Origin: Bradyrhizobium sp. WBOS07
Lineage (GTDB): Bacteria > Pseudomonadota > Alphaproteobacteria > Rhizobiales > Xanthobacteraceae
Direction: 5' to 3'
Assembly (NCBI RefSeq): GCF_024585165.1
Contig: NZ_CP029008.1
Location: 5,227,501-5,291,500, forward strand
Length of the DNA stretch: 64,000 nucleotides
A program made the position numbers and the translations under genes. The notes beneath the pieces were generated by a model. It saw nothing but the letters and a program-made list of their open reading frames with translations, was not told where the DNA came from and did no database searches. This document shows positions 16,826-26,140 of this stretch, in pieces. How positions within the stretch are numbered: the first letter of the stretch is position 1; each line of letters starts with the position of its first letter.

Positions 16826-16923
16826 CTGTAACTTGATGTCATTGACCGCCCGGGTCTTGCCACGTAACCATTTATGACGGGCGGGGGAACCTGTCCGCGA
16901 CTTGAGCAAGTCAGCCAGCCAGC

Positions 16924-16940
16924 CGTTCGCGTTGCGAACG
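16924..16940. repeat. Perfect hairpin flanked by AGCC tandem repeats in the hmuR leader
   Basis: CGTTCGC-GTT-GCGAACG is a perfect 7-bp stem with a 3-base loop, 59 bp upstream of the hmuR ATG. On both sides lie tandem AGCC units (GCCAGCCAGCC), an unusual direct-repeat frame. It could be an operator or a leader RNA stem. Confidence 0.55.
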
Positions 16941-16998
16941 CACGCCAGCCAGCCAGAAGATTCAAAATTTTTGAAGTGAAGTGCAGGCTGGGGCTGAT

Positions 16999-19392
16999 AT
17001 GGCTGACGGGGCTAGGTATTCGCGCGCCCTGATTTTGGGCGCGTCGGTGGTTTCAATCGCGGCAGTGATGACGGAGAGCGGTCTCGCGCAGACTGCATCG
17101 TCGCAGGCCGAAAACGCGTCCTCCGAACGAGCGAAGCAGTCGAAGCGCAAGCCGGGGAAGCCGCAGGTCGCAGAGGCAACGCCTGACACCCTCAATGCCC
17201 GCGCCCAGGCCGGCGGGACGGCACCCGTTCAGGTGCTCGACACCATCACGGCTGCGGCGACCAAGACGGAAGAGCGAGCCGTCGACGCACTGGCGCCCGT
17301 CAGTGTCGTCACGTCCGAGCAGATCCAAACCCGCCAGGCCAGCACCGTCGGCGATCTCATCTATAACTTGCCCGGCGTCTGGGTTCAGAATCGCGGCGAT
17401 GATCCGGCCACCTCGATCAACATCCGCGGCCTCCAGGATTTCGGCCGTGTTGCCGTCGTGGTCGACGGCGCGCGGCAGAACTACCAGCGCACCGGTCATT
17501 TCGCCAATGGCTCGTTCTTCCTCAATCCGGAACTGATCAGCGGCATCGACATCGTGCGCGGCCCGACCGCAAACATCTACGGCTCAGGTGCGATCGGCGG
17601 CGTGGCCTCGTTCCGCACCAAGGACATCGAGGACGTGGTCCGCGCGGGAGAGCGCTGGGGCGTCGACGTAAAGACCATCCTTGGCAGCAATTACGGACGT
17701 GCACTCGGATCCGCCTTTGGCGGTGTTCGCGTCAACCCCAATGTCGACATATTCGCAGGCGGCACCTATTCGACTCAGGAGAGCTACAAGGACGGCACCG
17801 GCTACGAAGTCGCAAACACAGGCAACCGCCTGAGCAGCGGCATCGCCAAGCTGACGGTTCGTCCGGCCGACGGCCACGAAGTCAAGCTCGGGACCATCTT
17901 CCAGGAGGATATCTTCAGTGTGGGCCAGCCGCCGCGGCGCGCGGGCGATCCCAATTCCACCAATGCGAACGGCACCAATAACCTGAACGGCACGTCGGTC
18001 TACGCTTCCAACGTTAAGAACTACACAACCACGCTGGGATGGAAATATTCCCAGCCCGACGATCAGTGGTTCGACTGGGATGCCAAGATCTACTGGAATC
18101 GCACCGAGAACGACCAGATCAAGACCGCGCATACCAGCGCGACGCCGTCGGTCTATTGTGGCGGCGTGCCCGGCAATGCCGTGTCCGGCTGTATCGGCAG
18201 CAATCGCGGATATCTGCTCGATACAATCGGTATCGATGTGCACAACACGACGCGGTTCGAAACGGGAAGCTGGCGTCACGCGGTGACTTACGGCCTGGAT
18301 GCGTTCCAGGACAAGGTGTCGTCTCGTGACAGGACCGGTACATCCGAGGTCACGACGCCCGGCGGTCAGCGCACAGTATCGGGCGGCTTCGTGCAGTGGA
18401 AGGCGAACTACACCTCGATGCTCGAGGTGATCGGCGCGCTCCGTTACGACAATTATCAGCTTTCCTCGGCGTCCTCGTCGTCGGGCGGGGATCGCCTCTC
18501 GCCGAAGATCACCGTTGCTCTCGTTCCGACCGCGTTCGTGACTCCCTATGCCAGCTATGCGGAAGGTTATCGGGCGCCCTCGATCACGGAGACGCTGGTG
18601 AGCGGGCCACATGCCGGCGCGACGGTCAACGACTCGTTCTTCCGCTGTCCGTCGGGCACGTCGGGACCGGGGGCGGATTCGACCTTCTGCTTCGTACCGA
18701 ACCCGAACCTGCGCCCCGAGGTCGGCAAGAACAAAGAGATCGGCTTCAACATCAAGAAGAACGATCTGTTCACGGCGGGCGACACGCTGCGCGGCAAGAT
18801 CAACGTGTTCCGTAACGACATCAGCGACTTCATCGATCAGGTCGCTTATGGAAACCCGCTCGTGGTCCCGACCGGGCCGCCGCCCGCACCGTCCATTACG
18901 GTGCTTCCGTTCCTGCAATATCAGAACGTGGCCTCCGCGCGCATTCAAGGCTTCGAGGCCGAGGCGATGTATGACGCCAACCTGTGGTTCTTCGGCCTCT
19001 CCGGGACCTATCAGACCGGAAAGAATCTCCAGACCGGGTTCGGCCTCTACAGCATTCCGCCGCAGAAGATCACGACGACGGCCGGCGTGCGTCTGCTCGA
19101 CCGCACCCTCATCCTCTCGATGATGTGGACGTCTGCACTCGCCAACTACGACATCCCCAGGACCTACACGCCGGCGACGTCGTACGATCTCGTCAATCTT
19201 TACGCGCAGTATCACCCGACGCCCGATCTCACCCTCAACTTCTCTGTCGAGAACCTCTTCAACCGCTATTACCGGCCGTACGCCATTCCGGTGGGGAGCA
19301 CGGGTGACACGCAGAACGACGTGAAGTGGGCGAGCGCCGGTGCCGGGCTCGTGATCAAGGGAGGCCTCAAATACCACTTTGGCGCCACCTGA
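16999..19392 (+). CDS. hmuR: TonB-dependent outer-membrane heme receptor
   Basis: Binds heme or hemoproteins at the cell surface and imports heme using TonB energy. The signal peptide covers about residues 1-31. A plug domain follows (AVDALAPVSVVTSEQIQ; IRGLQDFGRVAVVVDGAR; DIVRGPTANIYGSGAIGG), then a 22-strand-type barrel ending in a C-terminal aromatic strand (KYHFGAT). The heme-receptor motif pair YRAP and NPNL is present with histidine-bearing sequence between (from about 18568 to 18713), strong evidence for heme rather than siderophore. I prefer the ATG at 16999 (GGGG ahead) over the GTG at 16981. It heads the hmuR-hmuQ-hutX-exbBD-tonB unit. Confidence 0.94.
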   Translation: MADGARYSRALILGASVVSIAAVMTESGLAQTASSQAENASSERAKQSKRKPGKPQVAEATPDTLNARAQAGGTAPVQVLDTITAAATKTEERAVDALAPVSVVTSEQIQTRQASTVGDLIYNLPGVWVQNRGDDPATSINIRGLQDFGRVAVVVDGARQNYQRTGHFANGSFFLNPELISGIDIVRGPTANIYGSGAIGGVASFRTKDIEDVVRAGERWGVDVKTILGSNYGRALGSAFGGVRVNPNVDIFAGGTYSTQESYKDGTGYEVANTGNRLSSGIAKLTVRPADGHEVKLGTIFQEDIFSVGQPPRRAGDPNSTNANGTNNLNGTSVYASNVKNYTTTLGWKYSQPDDQWFDWDAKIYWNRTENDQIKTAHTSATPSVYCGGVPGNAVSGCIGSNRGYLLDTIGIDVHNTTRFETGSWRHAVTYGLDAFQDKVSSRDRTGTSEVTTPGGQRTVSGGFVQWKANYTSMLEVIGALRYDNYQLSSASSSSGGDRLSPKITVALVPTAFVTPYASYAEGYRAPSITETLVSGPHAGATVNDSFFRCPSGTSGPGADSTFCFVPNPNLRPEVGKNKEIGFNIKKNDLFTAGDTLRGKINVFRNDISDFIDQVAYGNPLVVPTGPPPAPSITVLPFLQYQNVASARIQGFEAEAMYDANLWFFGLSGTYQTGKNLQTGFGLYSIPPQKITTTAGVRLLDRTLILSMMWTSALANYDIPRTYTPATSYDLVNLYAQYHPTPDLTLNFSVENLFNRYYRPYAIPVGSTGDTQNDVKWASAGAGLVIKGGLKYHFGAT

Positions 19393-19511
19393 GCTCTGCC
19401 GGGATGCCCTAGCCATCTCCGGAGCCACGCTGATGCGTCAGCGTGGCTTCGGTCCGTTCTGAAATATCCGATCGGCGATTGCCGATTCAAAAGACACAGG
19501 AGAAAAGTCGA

Positions 19512-19847
19512 ATGTTCATTGCGATGAATCGTTTTCAGGTGAAGCCCGGCTCGGAAGCCGCTTTCGAGACCGTCTGGCGCACCCGGGAGTCCTATCTCGG
19601 CAGCATGGCGGGGTTCGTCGAATTCCATCTGCTCAAGGGACCCGTCGCCGAGGACCACACGCTGTACTCCTCGCATACCGTGTGGGTCGACAAGGCGGCT
19701 TTCGAGGCCTGGACGCGCTCCGAGGAATTCCGCCGTGCTCATGCGCGCGCCGACAACAAGACCGGCGAAAGCCTCTATCTCGGCCACCCCAAGTTCGAAG
19801 GGTTCGAGGTCATCATGACCGAGCGCAAGGCGAGCGCGGCGGCTTGA
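19512..19847 (+). CDS. hmuQ: IsdG-type heme-degrading monooxygenase (HmuQ)
   Basis: Ferredoxin-like antibiotic-biosynthesis-monooxygenase fold, 111 residues. The residues essential in IsdG/IsdI match in position: Asn6 (MNRFQV), Trp67 (FEAWTRS) and His77 (RRAHARA). It should open the heme ring and release iron in the cytoplasm. Bradyrhizobium japonicum has two such enzymes, HmuQ and HmuD; the copy beside hmuR is HmuQ, and I apply that name by position. AGGAG lies before the ATG. It lies 119 bp after hmuR and 12 bp before hutX. Confidence 0.9.
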   Translation: MFIAMNRFQVKPGSEAAFETVWRTRESYLGSMAGFVEFHLLKGPVAEDHTLYSSHTVWVDKAAFEAWTRSEEFRRAHARADNKTGESLYLGHPKFEGFEVIMTERKASAAA

Positions 19848-19859
19848 GGCGGCTGGTTG

Positions 19860-20387
19860 ATGAGGCCGGACATGCTAAGCACAGATCTTGCCGATCTCAG
19901 GGCGCATATGGCGGACAATCCCGGCGCGGTGATCGAGGACGTTGCGCGCGAGCGCAGCGTCACGCCGCGCGCGGTGATCGAGGCGCTGCCGCCGTCCATG
20001 GTTCGCATGGGGAGTGGCGAGCATTTTGCCGCCGCCATGCAGGACATCGCGGAATGGGGCGAGGTCACCCTGATCGTCCACACCGATGATGCGATCTTCG
20101 AGTTCACCGGGTCCGTTCCCAGGGGCGAGATTGGCCGCGGCTATTTCAACCTGATGCAGCCGAAGGGCCTGCACGGCCATCTCCGCCACGAGCGCTGCGC
20201 AGGCATCGCCTTTGTCGAACGGCCCTTCATGGGCAAGTCCTCGGCCTTCGTCGCGTTCGTCAACGCCGACGGCGGCATCATGTTCAAGGTCTTCGTCGGC
20301 CGCGACGAGACCCGGGCGTTGCGCGCGGATCAGCTGGCGCGGTTCCGGGGACTTGCTGACCGTATCGCGGCGAAGCCTTCGGCGTAA
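19860..20387 (+). CDS. hutX: HutX/HuvX-family cytosolic heme-utilisation protein
   Basis: About 175 residues matching the HutX/HuvX family: [27 protein letters not shown], then [38 protein letters not shown]. Family members bind heme as dimers and act in intracellular heme trafficking or delivery to degrading enzymes. It follows hmuQ immediately and precedes exbB, so it belongs to the same uptake operon. TTG 19857 and ATG 19872 are alternative starts; GAGG upstream favours 19860. Confidence 0.86.
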   Translation: MRPDMLSTDLADLRAHMADNPGAVIEDVARERSVTPRAVIEALPPSMVRMGSGEHFAAAMQDIAEWGEVTLIVHTDDAIFEFTGSVPRGEIGRGYFNLMQPKGLHGHLRHERCAGIAFVERPFMGKSSAFVAFVNADGGIMFKVFVGRDETRALRADQLARFRGLADRIAAKPSA

Positions 20388-20410
20388 CTTCCATCTGTCG
20401 GGAGATCAGG

Positions 20411-21187
20411 ATGCAGGGCATTTCCAGGCTTCGGCACGTGATCCTCACAATCGCGCTGACGATCGCGCCGGCACCCGCCTTCGCGATCGACCAAGCGCTG
20501 TTGCCGCGCAATCTGTCACCGTGGGGCATGTTCGTCGGCGCCGACATCATCGTGAAGATCGTGATGGTCGGGCTCGCTATCGCCTCGCTGGCGACATGGA
20601 CGGTATGGCTTGCCAAGACCATCGAGCTCCGCCGCAAGAGCGCTCTTGCCATGCGGCGGACGCGCGCGCTCGAGGGCAACATGACTCTCGCCGAGGCATC
20701 CGCACGGGCCGGTGACGCAAGCGACGCCGTCGCCCAGCTGATCCAGTCCTGCGCCAGGGAGGCCGAACTCTCCGGCGGCGTGCTCGACGACGGCCTTCAG
20801 GAACGCGTCGCGCTGCGGCTCGAGCGGGTAGAGGCGGCGATGTCCAGGCAGATCGCGCGCGGCACCGGCCTGCTGGCGACCATCGGTGCCATCGCGCCGT
20901 TCGTCGGCCTGTTCGGCACGGTCTGGGGTATCATGAACTCTTTCATCGGCATTTCCGAGAGCCACACCACGAGCCTCGCCGTGGTCGCGCCCGGCATCGC
21001 CGAGGCGCTGCTCGCCACCGCACTCGGTCTCGTCGCGGCGATCCCGGCGGTCGTGATCTACAACCACCTCGTGCGCGGCATCGCCAATTACCGCGCCCTG
21101 CTCGGCGACGCCTCGGCTCAGCTCATGCTGCTGGTCAGCCGCCAACGCGACCACAGAGAGTTCCGATTGGCGCGGGCGGCGGAGTAG
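20411..21187 (+). CDS. exbB: TonB-system biopolymer transport protein ExbB
   Basis: Proton-channel subunit that energises TonB. 258 residues with an N-terminal signal-like segment (ending APAFA), a first membrane helix at about 38-60, and the TolQ/ExbB core: [26 protein letters not shown], then [26 protein letters not shown]. The periplasmic N-terminal extension places it in the longer ExbB subgroup common in alphaproteobacteria. GGGAGA precedes the ATG. It is followed by exbD after four bases. Confidence 0.94.
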   Translation: MQGISRLRHVILTIALTIAPAPAFAIDQALLPRNLSPWGMFVGADIIVKIVMVGLAIASLATWTVWLAKTIELRRKSALAMRRTRALEGNMTLAEASARAGDASDAVAQLIQSCAREAELSGGVLDDGLQERVALRLERVEAAMSRQIARGTGLLATIGAIAPFVGLFGTVWGIMNSFIGISESHTTSLAVVAPGIAEALLATALGLVAAIPAVVIYNHLVRGIANYRALLGDASAQLMLLVSRQRDHREFRLARAAE

Positions 21188-21191
21188 AGCC

Positions 21192-21638
21192 ATGGCCGCC
21201 AAGCTCGGTACGCACTCCGGATCGCCGCGCAGGCGCGGCGACCTTGACGATCTCGACGTCACTCATGAGATCAACGTCACGCCGTTCATCGACGTGATGC
21301 TGGTGCTCCTCATCATCTTCATGGTGGCCGCTCCGCTCGCCACCGTCGACATCGGCGTCGATCTGCCGGCCACCGCGGCCGAGCCGGCGCCACGGCCGGA
21401 CAAGCCGGTCTTCGTCACCGTCAAGCCGGACCTGACCGTCGCGGTCGGAGAAGATGTCGTCGCCCGCGAGGCGCTCAGCACCTCGCTCGACGCTGCCACC
21501 AAAGGCCGCAAGGACGAGCGCATCTATCTGCGCGCCGACAAGGTCGTCTCCTACGGTGACCTGATGGAGGTGATGAACAGCTTGCGCAATGCAGGCTATC
21601 TCAAGGTCGCGCTGGTCGGCCTCGACGGACGCAGCTGA
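21192..21638 (+). CDS. exbD: TonB-system biopolymer transport protein ExbD
   Basis: Single-span inner-membrane partner of ExbB, 148 residues. The helix at about residues 30-53 carries the essential aspartate in INVTPFIDVMLVLLIIF, and the periplasmic domain contains IYLRADKVVSYGDLMEVMN. The last base of its stop codon is the first base of the tonB start (TGATG), so translation of exbD and tonB is coupled. Confidence 0.94.
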   Translation: MAAKLGTHSGSPRRRGDLDDLDVTHEINVTPFIDVMLVLLIIFMVAAPLATVDIGVDLPATAAEPAPRPDKPVFVTVKPDLTVAVGEDVVAREALSTSLDAATKGRKDERIYLRADKVVSYGDLMEVMNSLRNAGYLKVALVGLDGRS

Positions 21639-22468
21639 TGGCCGCGAACGCCTTTGCCCTGCACGAGCCGCTCGACGAGCGTGAAGCGGCGCGCTGGGGT
21701 CTCTCGGCGGCGGCAATCGTGACGTTGCATGTGGCTGCCGCGCTGCTTGCGATGAATTGGCAGAGGTCGCAACCGGAGCAGGGCGTCAGCCTGCCGGCGA
21801 TCATGGTCGATATGGCGCCGCTGACCTCGGCGCCGCAATCGACGCAGGATGACGTCGCACCGGGGCCGGTGATGCAGGAAGCCGACGCCTCGCCGCCGGA
21901 GCCAGTGCAGCAGCAGGCCGTCGAGGAGACCATCGCGCCGACACCGCCGCAGGAGAAGCCGGAGGTGACCGCGCCTCCGGAGCAGAAGCTGGAGCCGACC
22001 CCAGCAAAGCCTGAACCGGCAAAGATCGTGCCCGTCGAAAAACCAGCACTTGAAAAACCGAAAGTTGTCCGCCGCGAGGCGAAGAAGCCGTCGGAGGCGA
22101 TGCCTGCACCGCGAACCAGCGCTCCGCCACGCGCCGCGCGTGAGGCGCCGATGGCATCGGCACAGAGCGCCGGCGCGGTGGCCTCAGCCATTGCGTCCTA
22201 CAATCAGCGGGTCCGCGCCCACTTGATGCGCTTCCACTCATACCCGTCCGCCGGGGGCGGCCAGCGCGGCGTGGCAAGGCTGAGCTTCACCGTCAGCCGC
22301 AGCGGACAGGTTACGTCTAGCCGCCTTGCCGGCTCGTCCGGCGTCGCTGCCTTCGACGCCCAGGCCATGTCGATGGTCCGCCAGGCCTCGCCATTTCCGC
22401 CGATCCCCGACGAGATCAAGAACGGGTCGATGAGCTTCACGATCCCGGTTCAGTTTACGGTGAGGTAG
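21638..22468 (+). CDS. tonB: TonB energy-transducing protein
   Basis: Links the inner-membrane proton gradient to HmuR. 276 residues: an N-terminal membrane helix (about 23-41), a long proline- and glutamate-rich spacer with Lys-Pro repeats (about 60-165) to cross the periplasm, and a C-terminal TonB domain (YPSAGGGQRGVARLSFTVSR; then SPFPPIPDEIKNGSMSF and the final beta-strand). It ends the heme-uptake operon, giving the locus its own dedicated TonB complex. Confidence 0.94.
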   Translation: MAANAFALHEPLDEREAARWGLSAAAIVTLHVAAALLAMNWQRSQPEQGVSLPAIMVDMAPLTSAPQSTQDDVAPGPVMQEADASPPEPVQQQAVEETIAPTPPQEKPEVTAPPEQKLEPTPAKPEPAKIVPVEKPALEKPKVVRREAKKPSEAMPAPRTSAPPRAAREAPMASAQSAGAVASAIASYNQRVRAHLMRFHSYPSAGGGQRGVARLSFTVSRSGQVTSSRLAGSSGVAAFDAQAMSMVRQASPFPPIPDEIKNGSMSFTIPVQFTVR

Positions 22469-22489
22469 GGAGCCGTTACCACGAACTCA

Positions 22490-22634
22490 GTCGTCGTCCC
22501 GGACAAGCGCAGCGAAGCAAAGCGCTGATCCGGGACCCATAGCCACAGGGTCAAGTTTGACGAAGACCGTCACCACCATCTCGTGCCACAACTCCTCCCT
22601 GTGGTTATAGGTCCCTGCTTTCGCAGGGACGACG
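22490..22634. repeat. Intergenic palindromic repeat, family E
   Basis: Arms TCGTCGTCCCGG at the left and GTCCCTGCTTTCGCAGGGACGACGG at the right enclose a second inverted pair, CCATAGCCACAGGG (22537-22550) and CCCTGTGGTTATAGG (22597-22611). It can form a long stem and may end the tonB transcript, since it lies between convergent genes. Confidence 0.7.
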
Positions 22635-22668
22635 GCGGAGCTTGTGGCGGCTGAGAAGGCTAGATGCG

Positions 22669-24024
22669 CTACTTCGCCTTGAGGAAATCGGCGACTTCGA
22701 GCAGCATGAACTCGTTGTCGTCGGCCTTGTTGGGGTCGCGGCTGGACGAGAACGGCAGGTTGTTGTCGTTGCCGACGATGATGTGGGTGTCGTCGACGCG
22801 ATCGACGTTCTCGATGGTGAAGAACGGGAAGGTGTAGACGCCGTCGTTGAGTGGCTTGCGCGCCTTCTTGTCGGGATCCCTGATTTTCATCAGGTCGATA
22901 TAGCCGACCTTGCGCACGGGCTTGCCGACATTGGCGTCGGTCAGCTCGATCTTGTAGATGCGCTTGAACTTGGCGAGGTCAGGAAAGCAGCTCTCGCCGC
23001 GCTGGCCTTGCGGGCAGGCCTTGTCGGCGGTGCCTTCGCCGTTGTCGCGTTCGATGATCAGGCCCGAGGCCTGATCGATCATGTTGAAGTCACCGATGGC
23101 GTTGCCGTTCTGCTCGAACACATATCGCCAATGGCGACCTGTGAATTTCTCGGCGGCGACGTCGAATTCGAGGATGCGGGCGGCTTCCTTGCCGTCGACC
23201 TTCTCCCAGTCCTTTTTCTCGGCATCCCACAGCGGTCCTTCGAGCAGGCCATAGAGGAACTTGCCGTCCTTCGACGCGGCAACGCCCTCATAACCCTTGG
23301 AGCGGCGGAGGTTGACGTTGGTGTAGGTCGCGCCCGGCGCGGCCGGCGTCCCCACCGCCCAATTGTCCGGCGAGCGCACCGGCTTGCCGTCGGCAAATGT
23401 GTCGAACATACCGAGGACCTTGCCCGACTTGTCGGCCTTCAGAATGTAGGGGCCGAACTCGTCGCCGATCCAGAACGTGTCGCCGATGATCTGGAAACCT
23501 TCGGTGTCGAAATCGGAGCCGGTGAGATAGCGCTTCTGGCTATCCTCATGCACGATCCGGAAGGGCACCTTCTTGTCGGGATCGTGTAGGAAAATGGTCT
23601 CCAGCCGCTCGATCTTGCCGCTAGCCCAATCCATCTTGTAGCGGTTGAGGTACAGCATCGAGTCCGGCGAGTTGGCGCGGGCGCCCATGCCGTTGTCGGT
23701 GATGACCCAGAAGCTGCCGTCGGGCATGGTCTTGATGCCCGAATGCCCCTGGAGCGGCTGGCCCTTGAACGGCAGCGACACGCCGGTCGCCCGCTCATAG
23801 GATTTGCCCATGACGGAGCCGAGCGCCTCGACGCGCTTGCCGGTGGTGTATTTGCCTGCGGATTTGAGGTCGGCGGGTGCATCAGCCGGCGCGTCGACGA
23901 ACGATTCGGCCGGCATCACCACGTGGCCGGCGAGCTTGGCCGGGAATTCGCCTTCGCTCTGGGCGAGCGCGGAGCTCGCGGTGAGAATGATCGTTGCGAC
24001 GGTGCTGAGAAAAGTCGCGCGCAT
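22669..24024 (-). CDS. Esterase-like activity of phytase family protein (exported)
   Basis: 451-residue secreted beta-propeller protein with a signal peptide cut after SSALAQ. It matches the phytase-like esterase family: GHSGIKTMPDGSFWVITDNG, then DFDTEGFQIIGDTFWIGDEFGPYI and SKGYEGVAASKDGKFLYGLLEGPL. Members are thought to hydrolyse phosphate or ester bonds outside the cytoplasm; the substrate is unknown. The ATG at 24024 follows AGGAG. It lies downstream of a carbohydrate-type ABC importer but is separated from it by a hairpin, so co-transcription is doubtful. Confidence 0.84.
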   Translation of the reverse strand: MRATFLSTVATIILTASSALAQSEGEFPAKLAGHVVMPAESFVDAPADAPADLKSAGKYTTGKRVEALGSVMGKSYERATGVSLPFKGQPLQGHSGIKTMPDGSFWVITDNGMGARANSPDSMLYLNRYKMDWASGKIERLETIFLHDPDKKVPFRIVHEDSQKRYLTGSDFDTEGFQIIGDTFWIGDEFGPYILKADKSGKVLGMFDTFADGKPVRSPDNWAVGTPAAPGATYTNVNLRRSKGYEGVAASKDGKFLYGLLEGPLWDAEKKDWEKVDGKEAARILEFDVAAEKFTGRHWRYVFEQNGNAIGDFNMIDQASGLIIERDNGEGTADKACPQGQRGESCFPDLAKFKRIYKIELTDANVGKPVRKVGYIDLMKIRDPDKKARKPLNDGVYTFPFFTIENVDRVDDTHIIVGNDNNLPFSSSRDPNKADDNEFMLLEVADFLKAK

Positions 24025-24111
24025 GTGCGTCTCCTGTTGGCGGACGCACGCCTTATGCGGACGGCACGTTGCAGTTTTGTGAAGCCGGGCCAAACGCCGC
24101 AGCTTGCTTCG

Positions 24112-24137
24112 CCTCTCCCCATCAAAATGAGGAGAGG
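24112..24137 (-). terminator. Hairpin after the carbohydrate-type ABC transporter genes
   Basis: CCTCTCC and GGAGAGG form a 7-bp stem around a 12-base AT-rich loop, just past the stop of the last permease. It is probably the end of the ABC operon transcript. Confidence 0.4.
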
Positions 24138-24153
24138 GGACGAGAGATCGAGG

Positions 24154-25053
24154 CTACTCCTTCACCGCCCCGGTCAGCGACGACACGTAGTAATCCACGA
24201 ACAACGAGTAAAAGATCGCAACCGGCAACGAGCCGAGCAGCGAGCCCGCCATCAGCGCGCCCCATTGGTAGACGTCGCCGGTGACGAGCTCGGTGAGGAT
24301 GGCAACCGGCACGGTCTTGTTGGCGCCGCTCTGGATGAAGGCGAGCGCATAGATGAACTCGTTCCATGACAGCGTGAAGGAGAAGATGCCGGCCGAGATC
24401 AGCCCGGGCACCGCCAGCGGCAGCGTGATCCGGCGCAGGATCTGCAGCCGCGTCGCGCCGTCGACCAGCGCGCACTCCTCGAGCTCATAGGGGATCGACT
24501 TGAAATAGCCGATCAGGAGCCAGGTGCAGAACGGCACCAGGAAGGTCGGATAGACCAGGATCAACGCGAGAGGGCTGTCGAACAGGCCGAATTGCACCAC
24601 GACGGTGGCCAGCGGAATGAACAGGATCGACGGCGGCACGAGATAGGCAAGGTAGATCCCGAGCCCGACATAGGGGCTGCCGCGGAAGCGCAGGCGCTCG
24701 ATGGCATAAGCGGCGAGCGTCGATGCGACCAGGGACAGCGTGGTCGAGCCGATCGCGACCAGCATCGTCGTCTTCAACCAGTGCGGATAGGCCGTGTCGA
24801 ACAGAAGATGCTTGATGTGGGCGAGCGTCGGCGAGGAGATCCAGAACGGATTGTGCGCCTTGTAGTTCATCAGCTCCGCGTTCGGCTTGAACGAGGTGAT
24901 CGCCATCCAGTAGAACGGGAACAGCAGGATTAGCACGAAGCAGCCGAGCGGCAGATAGATCATCATCAGCCGCCGCAGGCCGGAATCCCAGGCCATGGTG
25001 TCGGGCGCGGCTTTGGCGTCGGCGGTGCCGTTTTGCGCGACGGTATCAGTCAT
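24154..25053 (-). CDS. Carbohydrate-type ABC transporter permease (MalG/UgpE-like)
   Basis: Second inner-membrane subunit of a CUT1-type importer. 299 residues with six membrane spans and the EAA loop YELEECALVDGATRLQILRRITLPLAVPGL. The motif SIPYELEECALVDG is diagnostic of MalG-like proteins. It overlaps the upstream permease by eight bases, so the two are translated together. The substrate is unknown; a sugar or polyol is likely by family. No ATPase gene is present in this unit, so a shared MsmK-like ATPase elsewhere is presumed. Confidence 0.9.
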   Translation of the reverse strand: MTDTVAQNGTADAKAAPDTMAWDSGLRRLMMIYLPLGCFVLILLFPFYWMAITSFKPNAELMNYKAHNPFWISSPTLAHIKHLLFDTAYPHWLKTTMLVAIGSTTLSLVASTLAAYAIERLRFRGSPYVGLGIYLAYLVPPSILFIPLATVVVQFGLFDSPLALILVYPTFLVPFCTWLLIGYFKSIPYELEECALVDGATRLQILRRITLPLAVPGLISAGIFSFTLSWNEFIYALAFIQSGANKTVPVAILTELVTGDVYQWGALMAGSLLGSLPVAIFYSLFVDYYVSSLTGAVKE

Positions 25054-26002
25054 TGTCCTCTCCCTGCTGCCATTTGCGGCGCGCCAGGCCGAAATAGGAA
25101 AACAGCGTCGCGAACACCAGGAACGGGATCATCGACACCGCGATCGCCGCACCTTCGCCGAGCTCGCCGCCGGCGATGCCGCGCTGGAAGGCCAGCGTCG
25201 CCAGCAGATGCGTGGAGTTGCCGGGCCCGCCGCGGGTGATGGCGTAGACCAGCTGGAAGTCGGTGAAGGTGAAGATGATGGAGAAGGTCATGACGATGGC
25301 GAGGATCGGCATCATCATCGGGAAGGTGATGTAGCGGAAGCGCTGCCAGGCGCTGGCGCCGTCGAGCATCGCGGCCTCGTAGAGCGAAGGCGAGATGGTC
25401 TGCAGGCCCGCCAGCAGCGAGATCGCGACGAAGGGGATGCCGCGCCAGATGTTGGCGGCGATCAGCGAGAAGCGCGCCGGCCAGGGCGAACCGAGGAAGT
25501 CGATATTGCTCGACCGCCAGTGCAGTACGTCGACGAGCAGGTAGGAGATGATCGAGAATTGCGGATCGTAGATCCACCAGAACGCCAGCGCCGACAGCAC
25601 GGTCGGCACGATCCAGGGCAGCAGGATGATCGCACGCAACAGGCTCTTGAACGGAAAATGGTTGTTGAGCAGCAGCGCGAGCCAGAAGCCGAGCGCGAAC
25701 TTCCCGAACGTCGCGATCCCGGTATAGACCACGCTGTAGAACACGGCATTCCACCACAGCGGATCGGTGAGCAGATACTGGAAGTTTTCGAGGCCGACAT
25801 AGACGCCGCGTCGGCCGATCGTGGTGTCGGTGAAGGCGAGCCAGATGCCGAGACCGAGCGGATAGGTCAAGAACACCGTGAGCAGCCCGATCGCGGGAGC
25901 AAGGCACATCACGATCAGGAACGGCTTGTAGTCGAACAGCCGCACCAGCCAGGAGGGTTGACGATGCGCCAGGGCGGAGGAGGAAAGTGTCGTCACGGAC
26001 AT
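25046..26002 (-). CDS. Carbohydrate-type ABC transporter permease (MalF/UgpA-like)
   Basis: First permease of the CUT1 pair, 318 residues with six spans and the loop ISPSLYEAAMLDGASAWQRFRYITFPMMMP. GLENFQYLLTDPLWWNAVFYSVVYTG is a typical early MalF segment. It pairs with the adjacent MalG-like subunit and the binding protein upstream. A palindromic repeat lies between it and the binding-protein gene, a common place for such elements in ABC operons where the binding protein is needed in excess. Confidence 0.9.
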   Translation of the reverse strand: MSVTTLSSSALAHRQPSWLVRLFDYKPFLIVMCLAPAIGLLTVFLTYPLGLGIWLAFTDTTIGRRGVYVGLENFQYLLTDPLWWNAVFYSVVYTGIATFGKFALGFWLALLLNNHFPFKSLLRAIILLPWIVPTVLSALAFWWIYDPQFSIISYLLVDVLHWRSSNIDFLGSPWPARFSLIAANIWRGIPFVAISLLAGLQTISPSLYEAAMLDGASAWQRFRYITFPMMMPILAIVMTFSIIFTFTDFQLVYAITRGGPGNSTHLLATLAFQRGIAGGELGEGAAIAVSMIPFLVFATLFSYFGLARRKWQQGEDND

Positions 26003-26038
26003 CGGTGTCGGCGTCCTGTTCTAGGCTGTCGCTAATCG

Positions 26039-26122
26039 GTCATTGCGAGCGAAGCGAAGCAATCCAGTCTGTCTCGGAGTGATCGTCTGGATTGCTTCGT
26101 CGCAAGTGCTCCGCGCAATGAC
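26039..26122. repeat. Intergenic palindromic repeat, family A
   Basis: TCATTGCGAGCGAAGCGAAG at the left and the complementary CTTCGTCGCAAGTGCTCCGC plus GCAATGA at the right enclose AATCCAG / CTGGATT. It can form a stem of over 30 bp between two genes of one ABC operon, where it may stabilise the upstream binding-protein mRNA. Confidence 0.8.
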
Positions 26123-26140
26123 GAGGGCTCGGTCGTCGCG

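Noticed and set aside
17584..19428. 614-codon minus-strand open frame opposite hmuR
   Set aside because: Antisense to a receptor with plug, barrel and YRAP/NPNL motifs; no independent evidence for coding.
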